From the NCBI GenBank assembly GCA_003565105.1, contig PXDG01000108.1:1-7053 (forward strand): 7,053 nucleotides of DNA, in the 5' to 3' direction. Of the stretch, positions 1-6,912 are shown piece by piece. The stretch comes from Parcubacteria group bacterium. GTDB lineage: Bacteria; Patescibacteriota; Minisyncoccia; SW-4-49-11. Both the position numbers and the translations under genes were made by a program. Positions within the stretch are counted from its first letter, which is position 1. Every line of letters begins with the position of its first letter. Under the pieces are notes generated by a model. It had not been told where the DNA came from. It saw nothing but the letters and a program-made list of their open reading frames with translations, and searched no databases.

Positions 1-923
1 ATGACGTAAGTTTCAAGACCTCCTTGTTGGGTCAGGAGTTCTTTTTCTAAACTCATTGCCTCGTCAGCACGAGACATGAGATCCAAGCGTGAACCTTCCT
101 GGCGTGAGGTAGCCATGTCCGCAGCTTTGGTCATTGCCATACCTATGATATGGTGACGCAACCATTCTCCACTGCCTTGTTTTCCATGCTCTTTGGTCAT
201 TTTGAGCATTTGGTGAGGAGCTTTTGCTTTGGAGGTCATGTCTTGACCTTTAATCTCAACTGCGACAAGTCTTCCAGTTTGAGAATCTCGAGCAATCATG
301 TCAATTCCTTGTCCAGAGGAGTTTTCAATAACTCCCACAATACTAAGGCCTGGTTTAATCTTATCGAGATGAGCAGCTGCCAGATTTTCAGCATGATTTC
401 CAAGAGCTTTATTTTTAGGAAGCTCCTTCACTCCTCCTTCTTTTGGGAATGTAGAGGATTTCCAGTCTCCTGGTTCACGAAGTTTGGGACCGTTTTGAGC
501 TAGGCTTCTGAGCTTAGCTCCTCCCTTATCAGTAGATTGATACAGACGAATAGTTTCTTGGATCATAGAAATTCGAGTCTTCCAAATTAACGGATGCAAT
601 GGCTCAAGAACTTTGGCAGTTGATTGAATTTGATTGCGCATAAGATCTCCCTTACCAGATTCATCCGCCGTTTTATATCTGTGGGATCCTTGCATGAGAA
701 TTATACGACCTTGAAAGAGAGCTTCTTCTGTAGAAACTTTCATTGTTTCTAACACTTTTATTTCTTCAGAAGTAAATTCTCCTTTTATATCTTGCTGCAA
801 TCGTTGTATCATTGCTATTCTAGCAACAGAAGCTCTTCGTTCATTTTCACTACGAACGTTCTGTTTATGCATTTCGAACAATAGTTTTTGCTCTTCAAGG
901 GTGGGAAAGTCTACACAAGCCAT
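1..923 (-). CDS. PD-(D/E)XK nuclease-like protein, toxin-type, 3' end outside the window
   Basis: Reading the minus strand from the ATG at 923-921 gives 307 uninterrupted codons to the window edge, so the C-terminus is missing. The start is preceded by AAGGAGG (936-930) with a 6-nt gap. Residues 1-170 look helical, charged and soluble, with no signal peptide or membrane segment. Residues 175-226 carry the nuclease signature: GNHAEN with E179 in the first helix, then GQGIDMIA with D208, a short turn, and VAVEIKG with E223 and K225. This is the E...D...ExK metal-binding arrangement of the restriction-endonuclease fold. A following Q-M...GEWLRHH stretch (238-258) resembles the Q-x-S-x-x-W element of Tox-REase effector domains. 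Residues 260-307 are helical. I infer DNA or RNA cleavage, but the substrate cannot be read from the sequence. It could instead be a Holliday-resolvase-like or mobile-element nuclease. It is transcribed divergently from the 743-residue gene and shares its control region. Confidence 0.8.
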   Translation of the reverse strand, partial: MACVDFPTLEEQKLLFEMHKQNVRSENERRASVARIAMIQRLQQDIKGEFTSEEIKVLETMKVSTEEALFQGRIILMQGSHRYKTADESGKGDLMRNQIQSTAKVLEPLHPLIWKTRISMIQETIRLYQSTDKGGAKLRSLAQNGPKLREPGDWKSSTFPKEGGVKELPKNKALGNHAENLAAAHLDKIKPGLSIVGVIENSSGQGIDMIARDSQTGRLVAVEIKGQDMTSKAKAPHQMLKMTKEHGKQGSGEWLRHHIIGMAMTKAADMATSRQEGSRLDLMSRADEAMSLEKELLTQQGGLETYV

Positions 924-952
924 TATTGGCCTCCTTGGATGTAATAAAGTAC

Positions 953-996
953 AATGTTAAATGTAAAAATTTAGTGTATCTTTTACACTTAACATT
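953..996. repeat. 16-bp inverted repeat in the divergent control region, probable operator
   Basis: The left arm at 953-968 (AATGTTAAATGTAAAA) and right arm at 981-996 (TTTTACACTTAACATT) are reverse complements except at one position, separated by 12 nt. The mismatch is a G-U wobble in minus-strand RNA. The right arm covers the predicted transcription start (about 993) of the nuclease promoter. Nested in it are short half-sites alternating in orientation at exact 12-bp steps: AGTGT at 973, ACACT at 985 and AGTGT at 997. Another AGTGT lies at 1014, between the promoter boxes. I infer a repressor operator. A hairpin in the nuclease mRNA 5' leader is the alternative, since a transcript from 993 could still form most of the stem. 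Confidence 0.6.
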
Positions 997-999
997 AGT

Positions 1000-1028
1000 G
1001 TTATACAATATGTAGTGTGTTTTGTCAA
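1000..1028 (-). promoter_or_regulatory. sigma70-type promoter of the nuclease gene
   Basis: On the minus strand a perfect -35 box TTGACA (1028-1023) is followed by exactly 17 nt and the -10 box TATAAC (1005-1000), five of six matches to consensus. Transcription should start near 993, giving a leader of about 70 nt before the ATG at 923. The -10 box overlaps the AGTGT half-site at 997-1001, and the spacer contains another at 1014-1018, so a protein bound there would block polymerase. Confidence 0.75.
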
Positions 1029-1048
1029 GATGTTGTATTAGTTGAGTA

Positions 1049-1094
1049 TTGACATATTGATTGCCTTATGGTAGTTATGTATGGTGCGTATAGT
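1049..1094 (+). promoter_or_regulatory. candidate promoter region for the 743-residue gene
   Basis: A perfect TTGACA lies at 1049-1054, but the hexamer 17 nt downstream (TAGTTA, 1072-1077) is a poor -10 box. A good -10-like TATAGT occurs at 1089-1094 without a matching -35 at normal spacing. A second ATTGACA (1097-1103) repeats the first (1048-1054) 49 bp later and is too close to the start codon to be a useful -35. One of these elements probably drives the plus-strand genes, possibly with help from an activator, but I cannot decide which. Confidence 0.35.
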
Positions 1095-1133
1095 ACATTG
1101 ACAATTAAATGTAACGTTTTTGGAGATATTTAG

Positions 1134-3365
1134 ATGTCTACACCTAAACCAAAGCTACGTAAGAAGAGTAAACCAAAGACTTTAGTAAAGAAGCTCTCAG
1201 CAAAAAACTGGAATACTCGACGAGTGACTTCCAAGGATACACTCCTTGGATCGGTGGATATTAGATCTACCGCTCGGCGCACCTTATTGGTGAAACAATG
1301 TGTTATTAACGAAATTTCACCTGAGGTTATTTCTGTTGCAGAGCAGGCTTTATTAGAGATTATCTTGGCTCAGTCTTATTGGGACAATATGCAAGGTCAA
1401 ATTGAATTTTTTGAGGGCGCTATTCCTAGCTTTATTGTGGAATGTGCTACTCAACATTCGATTGATCTTGAATGTCCCGAAGATGGAATTCTTACTCCTC
1501 GTGATACGAAATTGCTATATCTGACTACGATGGGATTCTCTCCAGATGTGAGAGGAGCTTTGATGGTCTATGATATGGCGGGGCAAATCAACGTAGAGGA
1601 TGTGTGTTTTCTCCTCAGCAAAGGGACGTACTCATTGCTTGAGTTAGAGATCCTGATTCTTTCTGGATTTCGTCCTGATCAAGTTCTGTATGGTCAACTA
1701 GATTTTCATGACATTTCCAGTTTGTTTGCCTTACAGGCTGCAAGCTACGGAATGTTTGTTCAAAAGTTTGTGGATTCTTTGTCTGTGAAAGTTCAAAACA
1801 ATCCTGATGGGACTATTCGTTCTTACGAAGAACCTTTTTGGGATGTGACCTCTGTGTATGACAAAGAACATCGGATCATATACTGTTATCACGATGAAGA
1901 TCTCTTTGAGGTTCACCCGTTTCGTGGAAAATGGGCTCGGGATATGGTTATTATGATCAAGCCACTCTTTATGGCCAGTCAAACTAACCTATCAGAATTC
2001 TTAGATATGGCTGTAAAAAATGTGCGCATTGCTGCTGATTCATTGGTGAAAACCCTTCCTAAAGATCGGTTCCACCATTTGCAACCAGTGGTTATTGTGC
2101 CTCGTGACTTTCCTGATTCCTTGATTGGGATGCGTGATGGAATTCCTATTATGCGAGTACCTGTCTGGGAAAGAGAATTATCTGCGCAAGCGTTAAAACG
2201 ATCATTTAGTGGACCTATTTGTCTAGGATTACAAAATGATCCTTCATTGGAAGTGAATGGTCAAGTCTTGATCGAGTTCTTTCGGGATACCTCAACGGAG
2301 CTTAGCCAACGGGTGGAAGAGTATATTACAAAGCTTAACCATCCTCAACTTCAATCCCAACATGTTGCTAAGCAGGCAGGATTCACTTTGCGTTTTAGTG
2401 AAGCTTATAAGCTTGAAGTACCTGTTATGGATACTATCATAGTTGATAGTAATGTAGTTCTAGCGTTAGCAGATCTTTGTCAAAAAGATGTCGAACTTCG
2501 AGCTTACTTAGCCTTTGGAGTTATCCCTCAGAGGCTGATGAATAGTCTTGTATTTCATCTGAAGCAGACTCATTGTGAAGGAGATTTGATTGGCTTAGCC
2601 GAAAAAATTGTTCGAAATACTGATCTCGGACTTATGATCAAACCTGTTTTTTCTCTTATGACAAAACAGAGCATCTCCGTGCATCAAATGGGAGTGCAAT
2701 CAAAGAATCCTACACTTGAAACAGTTGATTTGGATCTATTTGAGAGAAGTCTCCCTGGAGAAACGCGTATTCCTAAGGATATTTCTCCAGCTGAGCAATT
2801 TCGTCAGTTGGTTGCACTGGGTCTCAAGTTAAATCGACCGGTGCCAGTACGAGTCTCTCATGTACCTCTTACCGAGACATTGCGTTCCTATTCTTATGGA
2901 GAAATCTATGGGAAGAACGATCTTCAGTTTATCTATGGAGATAAATACCGAAGTATTGGTAAACCAATCTCTCGTCGAATTCATGGTACGCCATTGAGTC
3001 CTGACTGGGAGTCTTGGCGTCCGATCCGACTGGGTGCAGTTGGCATCCGTCACTGGGAATTAGATTATGTGGTACACAGGTATCTATGTTCTAATCGCAC
3101 CGTATCCAATCCACGAAATAGTTCTGCTGTTGTAGAAGAGTATGCATATAATCAGTTTATGCTGATGGTATTGCAGACTATTCCTCAGGCTGAGGTCTGT
3201 TATCCGTTCAAAATAGAACTCTACCACACTGGCCTTGAGCCGGTGATTATTGGGTTTTATCGAGCGATTGTAGATCTCTTGAATGCGGGTAAACAATTCG
3301 TGGTTGTTCCTATGCTTCATCCCACTCAGGATGGTAGCTATAAGCAAGGAGAAATTTGGTTCTAG
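1134..3365 (+). CDS. uncharacterised 743-residue protein, first gene of a two-gene unit with the helicase
   Basis: I do not recognise this protein. The ATG at 1134 follows GGAG at 1122-1125 with an 8-nt gap; the gene ends with TAG. Residues 1-24 are strongly basic (KPKLRKKSKPK and similar), which suits contact with nucleic acid. Residues 60-210 look mainly helical and include short repeating helix-turn units around 120-200. The rest looks like a mixed alpha/beta protein. The stretch DTIIVDSNVVLALADL (433-448) resembles the first strand and helix of PIN-type ribonuclease domains, but I cannot find convincing later acidic residues, so this is only a hint. The C-terminal part (550-743) is rich in aromatic and basic residues and ends in a hydrophobic segment, GLEPVIIGFYR then QFVVVPML. 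There is no signal peptide or clear membrane helix. The helicase follows 73 nt downstream on the same strand, so a functional partnership with it is likely. A structural protein of a mobile element is an alternative. Confidence 0.9.
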   Translation: MSTPKPKLRKKSKPKTLVKKLSAKNWNTRRVTSKDTLLGSVDIRSTARRTLLVKQCVINEISPEVISVAEQALLEIILAQSYWDNMQGQIEFFEGAIPSFIVECATQHSIDLECPEDGILTPRDTKLLYLTTMGFSPDVRGALMVYDMAGQINVEDVCFLLSKGTYSLLELEILILSGFRPDQVLYGQLDFHDISSLFALQAASYGMFVQKFVDSLSVKVQNNPDGTIRSYEEPFWDVTSVYDKEHRIIYCYHDEDLFEVHPFRGKWARDMVIMIKPLFMASQTNLSEFLDMAVKNVRIAADSLVKTLPKDRFHHLQPVVIVPRDFPDSLIGMRDGIPIMRVPVWERELSAQALKRSFSGPICLGLQNDPSLEVNGQVLIEFFRDTSTELSQRVEEYITKLNHPQLQSQHVAKQAGFTLRFSEAYKLEVPVMDTIIVDSNVVLALADLCQKDVELRAYLAFGVIPQRLMNSLVFHLKQTHCEGDLIGLAEKIVRNTDLGLMIKPVFSLMTKQSISVHQMGVQSKNPTLETVDLDLFERSLPGETRIPKDISPAEQFRQLVALGLKLNRPVPVRVSHVPLTETLRSYSYGEIYGKNDLQFIYGDKYRSIGKPISRRIHGTPLSPDWESWRPIRLGAVGIRHWELDYVVHRYLCSNRTVSNPRNSSAVVEEYAYNQFMLMVLQTIPQAEVCYPFKIELYHTGLEPVIIGFYRAIVDLLNAGKQFVVVPMLHPTQDGSYKQGEIWF
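1230..1250 (+). repeat. perfect 8-bp inverted repeat early in the 743-residue coding sequence
   Basis: TCCAAGGA (1230-1237) and TCCTTGGA (1243-1250) are exact reverse complements around a 5-nt loop, about 100 nt inside the coding sequence. The right arm plus neighbouring bases repeats the 10-mer CTCCTTGGAT found at 931-940, where the reverse strand carries the nuclease ribosome binding site. It could fold in the mRNA, but chance is possible for so short a repeat. Confidence 0.35.
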
Positions 3366-3374
3366 CATGTATTT

Positions 3375-3406
3375 AGGAGGTTGAGTTGAGATATACTCAA
3401 TCTCTT
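3375..3406 (+). terminator. intercistronic hairpin with T-rich tail: leaky terminator or attenuator
   Basis: AGGAGGTTGAGT (3375-3386) can pair along all 12 positions, two of them G-U, with ACTCAATCTCTT (3395-3406), leaving an 8-nt loop. The T-rich run TCTCTTTTTC (3401-3410) overlaps the end of the stem, as in rho-independent terminators. It begins 10 nt after the stop codon of the upstream gene and ends 32 nt before the helicase ATG. It could reduce readthrough so that less helicase than partner is made. The left arm also contains a perfect AGGAGG (3375-3380) with no conventional start codon after it, which the hairpin would hide. Confidence 0.5.
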
Positions 3407-3438
3407 TTTCTATCATTTTACTTACAAGGAGAAATATA

Positions 3439-6400
3439 ATGACACAAATCACCAGACATTATACGAGTGAATGTAAAACTCCTGGTTGTAATCATCCAGT
3501 GGTGTTTCATCAAGATAGCTATCAAAAAATGCAGGAACAAGGAGTAAATCCTCCTGCGTATTGTGAGGTCTGTCGAAAATCTCGACGCCAAGCCCATAAT
3601 CTTTTTGTAAGCTATACTCGTCCAAGACTGGATCGAAGTCAAGCGCGAACCTCTCTTGAGGTGCGGGAACGTTTGTATTATAACCGTGATGGTCAACATC
3701 GGTTTAACTCTGAAAAATTTGGGGTGAACATTGATCATATGAAAGCGGTGTTTCAGTGGTTTGCTCAACCACAGGCGCGCTGCGGAGTAGTAAGAGGTCA
3801 GACAGGTAGTGGAAAATCTACTGCCTTTGTCTATTACCTCCTTAATCCACCTGAAGGGTATCCTCATGACTTTTTTACTCGTGATGGGCAAATTTGGGTG
3901 ACGCAACCACGTATCGTGGCTGCCGAAGGTATTTCTCAATATATTGGAAATATTCTTCTTGGTGATACTTTTGGAAAAGGTGGACTCATCGGTACGAGAA
4001 CAAGCCAAAGTAAGGACTATGATCCTCACAATTTGGTCGTTATGGCTACGGATGGTTCGGTGCTAAATATTCTCCTTGAAGGAGAATTGGATACTGTATC
4101 AATGATCCTCATTGACGAGGTTCATCAGCGATCCACTACTATCGATCTGATTATGGGGCTGACTCTATATTGGATGCCAGCTTTTCCTAAACTCAGGTTA
4201 ATGGTAGCTTCGGCTACTATTGACCCTGAGGTCTATCAGGAATATATGGGGAAGAAACAAACGGCTATCTTTGATATTCCGGGAAAACAACCAGTGGGCA
4301 AAGATATTATTTGGCCTCAGGTCTGGAATTCTGATTCTCAAGTTCTTCTTAATTATTCGGATGTTCGATCAATTACTTCTCAGCTCACTGAGGTGTCAAT
4401 CGCAAAAACTCTGTGGGTTCTGGATATGATTCGGAGCAAACAGGTGGCATATGGAGACATCTTGGTCTTTTTTCCTGGGAAGAGAGAAATCTCAGATTTT
4501 CTAGAGTCTCTCCAAAAGAATCTTCCTTCTAACATGAAGATTACCTTGCATGAACTTCATGCTCAGGTATCTGAAAAACAGAAGGCTGTTCTTGAAGAGG
4601 TTGCTCCTAAAGGTGTTCTTCGGATTATTGCTTCGACAAACGTCGCTGAAGCTTCGGTGACCATCGAAGGTCTTCGTCACGTTATTGATTGTGGCTTAGA
4701 AAAGCAAGATGAATGGAAAATTGAAGAGGAACGAACTGTTATTCTTCCCATTCTCACTGGTAGATCAAACTGCAAACAGCGGTGGGGAAGAGTAGGGAGA
4801 ACTACTCATGGATGGGTATATCCTCTTTACTCTGAAGAACAGTTTAAAACACTCTTTCAGGAATATCTTCAGCCTAGTATTGAGCGATCTTCTCTAATAG
4901 AAGCACGACTCAAGCTAGCTCAATCAGGGATTCCCCTCGAGTCAATCCGTCTTCTCGGTGATCCAGATAGTGATGAGCTCAAACGCTCAGGAGATGTGCT
5001 GACTTCTCAGAATTTCATCGATCGCTCTGGGTTTATAACAGCTCAAGGACAGAATGCTCTTGAATCAGACATACAGTCTGCAATTGATATTATGTTAACG
5101 AAATCAGAAGAATTGGGTTGTTTCATGGAAATGGTAAGTATCATTCCTTTTATGCGTAATGGAGGATTCCGTAATTTTTTTGATTGGAATAACAGCTGGT
5201 TATTGGAAACAAAATATCTTATTAATCAGCTATATCAAGTATTATTTTCTGAATGTAAAGATGATATTGATGTATGGAAAAAAATCATATGTCTTTATCA
5301 TGACTGTCCCGATTATCTCTCAACTTGGTTTATTGATATGAATTCATTAGAGCAGGCAATGACTGAGACCTATGAGATAATTAAACAATGGTCGCTAGGT
5401 AAGAAAGAGAAGCATATAGTAGATTTGGTGCGTCCGTTAGAGAGTGACAAATATGATGTTGTCAGAAATATTATATCCTCTCTGGAGATTGACTCTGTTG
5501 CACGAATTTTTTCTGAAGAGCAATATCAGTATTCAGCTTGGATGAATATGAGGAGTCAATCAATGAGTGTATGTATTCATGAGTGCGGTCAAGATTGGGC
5601 ATTTAAAGATCAAATCTTTTCATCTCGAGATTCAGAGATATTGTTAAGAGAGTCTGGGGAGGTTCAAACAGTAGATATATCTGTATCAACTGAAGCTGAT
5701 ACTCAGAATCATACGGTGATGATAGGTTCCTTTGTTCATGATGGTGGCTTTTCTTTAGACACAGTGCAAGGAAGTACGATTCGTTTGAAAGAAGGAGATT
5801 CTGTTAAAGGCCAGCTTGATAAACATGAATTAATATGCGAAAGAGATTCCTTATATATTTGGAGTATAGATTCGGATACAAAGATTGTATCTTCACATTC
5901 TGATCTGGGAATTTCATATTTCTGTGACATTTCACAGTTGAAAGATGTACAGGGCAGATATGAAGGTGAGTTGTTCGGAAGACCAATCATTTCTTTGTTG
6001 GAATATATTCCTTCTCTTCCTAAGCAAGTGATAGGATGGTTACGATATTATGATGAAGAGCGATATGTTGTACAATCAAAGGATTTCCCAATGGTTTATC
6101 TCGAGGGTAAGAGTGAATATCTTCCTGAGACAGTTGTGCTAGAGAAGGATGATCTGTACTTTGTGCAAGTAAGAACTGAATCAAGAGGTGAATTTTTAAC
6201 TTCGTCTACATATTCGGATTATCTGCACAAGATGAGAAAATCCGATTTTCTTGGGTTAGATCGAGAAGTCCTTTATGCAGATTATCGGTTTGTGAAAAGG
6301 TATCGTGCACAAAAAATGATTTCTCACACATTATATCAAAACATTCGCCATACTCTATATGGTATGGTTTGGACAGACTTAACAGTTGATGAAAAAAATA

Positions 6401-6795
6401 GAGGAGGATATGTATTTTCTTTTGAAGTTGCAAATCTTCCTTTCCGTGGATTTCTCCCATTTGGAAAAGTGGGTAAAAGAAGGTTCATCCCAGTACAAGG
6501 GAAAGTCTCATTGGTAATTGAAGAATTTGATGTTTTTCGACAATCGGTGGTCTTTGGTTTAGTTTCCGATACGGTTCTATATAGTCAATATCTCTCTAGA
6601 AAAGAAGAGATTGTTCAGGTTATAGCTGATCGATATATAGAGGGAGTTGGACAGTTCTTTCATCTTTGTAATGGGATATGTGGTTTCGTTCCTCAAAGAA
6701 CTATTGGTTTTGCGAGAACGCAAGGCGTGTCTATGTATGCTCGTATAGTGAATGTAGATATTGCAAGACAACGTATTACACTTACTCTTACTTAA
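3439..6795 (+). CDS. zinc-ribbon DEAH/RHA-type helicase with long S1/OB-containing C-terminal extension
   Basis: This is a superfamily 2 DExH nucleoside-triphosphate-driven helicase of the DEAH/RHA group, whose members mostly remodel RNA. The ATG follows AAGGAG (3426-3431) with a 7-nt gap. Residues 12-45 form a four-cysteine zinc ribbon (C12, C17, C42, C45). Motor motifs are complete: I GQTGSGKST (120-128), Ia TQPRIVAAE (155-163), Ib TDGSVLN (204-210), II DEVH (226-229), III SAT (258-260), IV ILVFFPGKREI (341-351), V ASTNVAEASVTI (398-409) and VI QRWGRVGR (447-454). Residues 475-540 match the DEAH winged-helix/ratchet pattern. The remaining ~575 residues are not the usual HrpA tail. Within them, about 970-1042 and 1058-1118 read as S1/OB-like repeats (GFLPFG and GFVPQ turns, then VxxxD...ITLTL-type ends), and 780-870 may hold further beta domains. 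The C-terminal part uses ATA isoleucine codons that the motor part lacks. Cellular HrpA-like or viral NPH-II-like roles are possible; the exact function is unknown. Confidence 0.93.
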   Translation: MTQITRHYTSECKTPGCNHPVVFHQDSYQKMQEQGVNPPAYCEVCRKSRRQAHNLFVSYTRPRLDRSQARTSLEVRERLYYNRDGQHRFNSEKFGVNIDHMKAVFQWFAQPQARCGVVRGQTGSGKSTAFVYYLLNPPEGYPHDFFTRDGQIWVTQPRIVAAEGISQYIGNILLGDTFGKGGLIGTRTSQSKDYDPHNLVVMATDGSVLNILLEGELDTVSMILIDEVHQRSTTIDLIMGLTLYWMPAFPKLRLMVASATIDPEVYQEYMGKKQTAIFDIPGKQPVGKDIIWPQVWNSDSQVLLNYSDVRSITSQLTEVSIAKTLWVLDMIRSKQVAYGDILVFFPGKREISDFLESLQKNLPSNMKITLHELHAQVSEKQKAVLEEVAPKGVLRIIASTNVAEASVTIEGLRHVIDCGLEKQDEWKIEEERTVILPILTGRSNCKQRWGRVGRTTHGWVYPLYSEEQFKTLFQEYLQPSIERSSLIEARLKLAQSGIPLESIRLLGDPDSDELKRSGDVLTSQNFIDRSGFITAQGQNALESDIQSAIDIMLTKSEELGCFMEMVSIIPFMRNGGFRNFFDWNNSWLLETKYLINQLYQVLFSECKDDIDVWKKIICLYHDCPDYLSTWFIDMNSLEQAMTETYEIIKQWSLGKKEKHIVDLVRPLESDKYDVVRNIISSLEIDSVARIFSEEQYQYSAWMNMRSQSMSVCIHECGQDWAFKDQIFSSRDSEILLRESGEVQTVDISVSTEADTQNHTVMIGSFVHDGGFSLDTVQGSTIRLKEGDSVKGQLDKHELICERDSLYIWSIDSDTKIVSSHSDLGISYFCDISQLKDVQGRYEGELFGRPIISLLEYIPSLPKQVIGWLRYYDEERYVVQSKDFPMVYLEGKSEYLPETVVLEKDDLYFVQVRTESRGEFLTSSTYSDYLHKMRKSDFLGLDREVLYADYRFVKRYRAQKMISHTLYQNIRHTLYGMVWTDLTVDEKNRGGYVFSFEVANLPFRGFLPFGKVGKRRFIPVQGKVSLVIEEFDVFRQSVVFGLVSDTVLYSQYLSRKEEIVQVIADRYIEGVGQFFHLCNGICGFVPQRTIGFARTQGVSMYARIVNVDIARQRITLTLT

Positions 6796-6800
6796 ATAAA

Positions 6801-6831
6801 AAAATGGCTGCATTATATATGTGGCCATTTT
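6801..6831. terminator. bidirectional rho-independent terminator between convergent genes
   Basis: AAAATGGC (6801-6808) pairs perfectly with GCCATTTT (6824-6831). In plus-strand RNA the stem extends by TGCA/TGTG to 12 bp, using two G-U pairs, with a 7-nt loop, and is followed by CTTTAT. On the minus strand the 8-bp core is followed by an uninterrupted run of T (complement of 6798-6804) continuing into ATTT. It lies 5 nt after the helicase stop codon and about 80 nt beyond the end of the converging gene, so it can stop transcription from both sides. Confidence 0.8.
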
Positions 6832-6912
6832 CTTTATACTATTTTATGAGTATTAATGAAAAGGAAAGAAGTATCTATAGGAATTTTTGTATTGTTCTCA
6901 CTCGTTTTTAGT

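Noticed and set aside
150..503. 117-codon plus-strand open frame
   Set aside because: It lies antisense within the minus-strand nuclease frame, which is open for 307 codons with a good ribosome binding site and a recognisable active site. The plus-strand frame has no ribosome binding site and no recognisable motif.
924..1133. tRNA, small RNA or CRISPR-like array in the divergent gap
   Set aside because: The repeats are 5-nt half-sites and one inverted repeat, not 25-40-nt direct repeats with spacers, and no cloverleaf can be drawn. Promoter and operator elements explain the structure better.
3418..4029. 203-codon minus-strand open frame
   Set aside because: It is antisense to the zinc ribbon and Walker A region of the helicase, whose motifs establish the plus-strand frame. 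Its product shows no recognisable domain.
3439..6795. Housekeeping HrpA or HrpB assignment for the helicase
   Set aside because: The motor motifs fit the broad DEAH/RHA group, but the N-terminal zinc ribbon and the long tail with S1-like repeats do not match the usual HrpA or HrpB layout, so no gene symbol is given.
6678..6911. 77-codon plus-strand frame, or a 35-codon version starting at the ATG at 6804
   Set aside because: The long version overlaps the helicase C-terminus in another frame. The short version has no ribosome binding site and starts inside the terminator hairpin.
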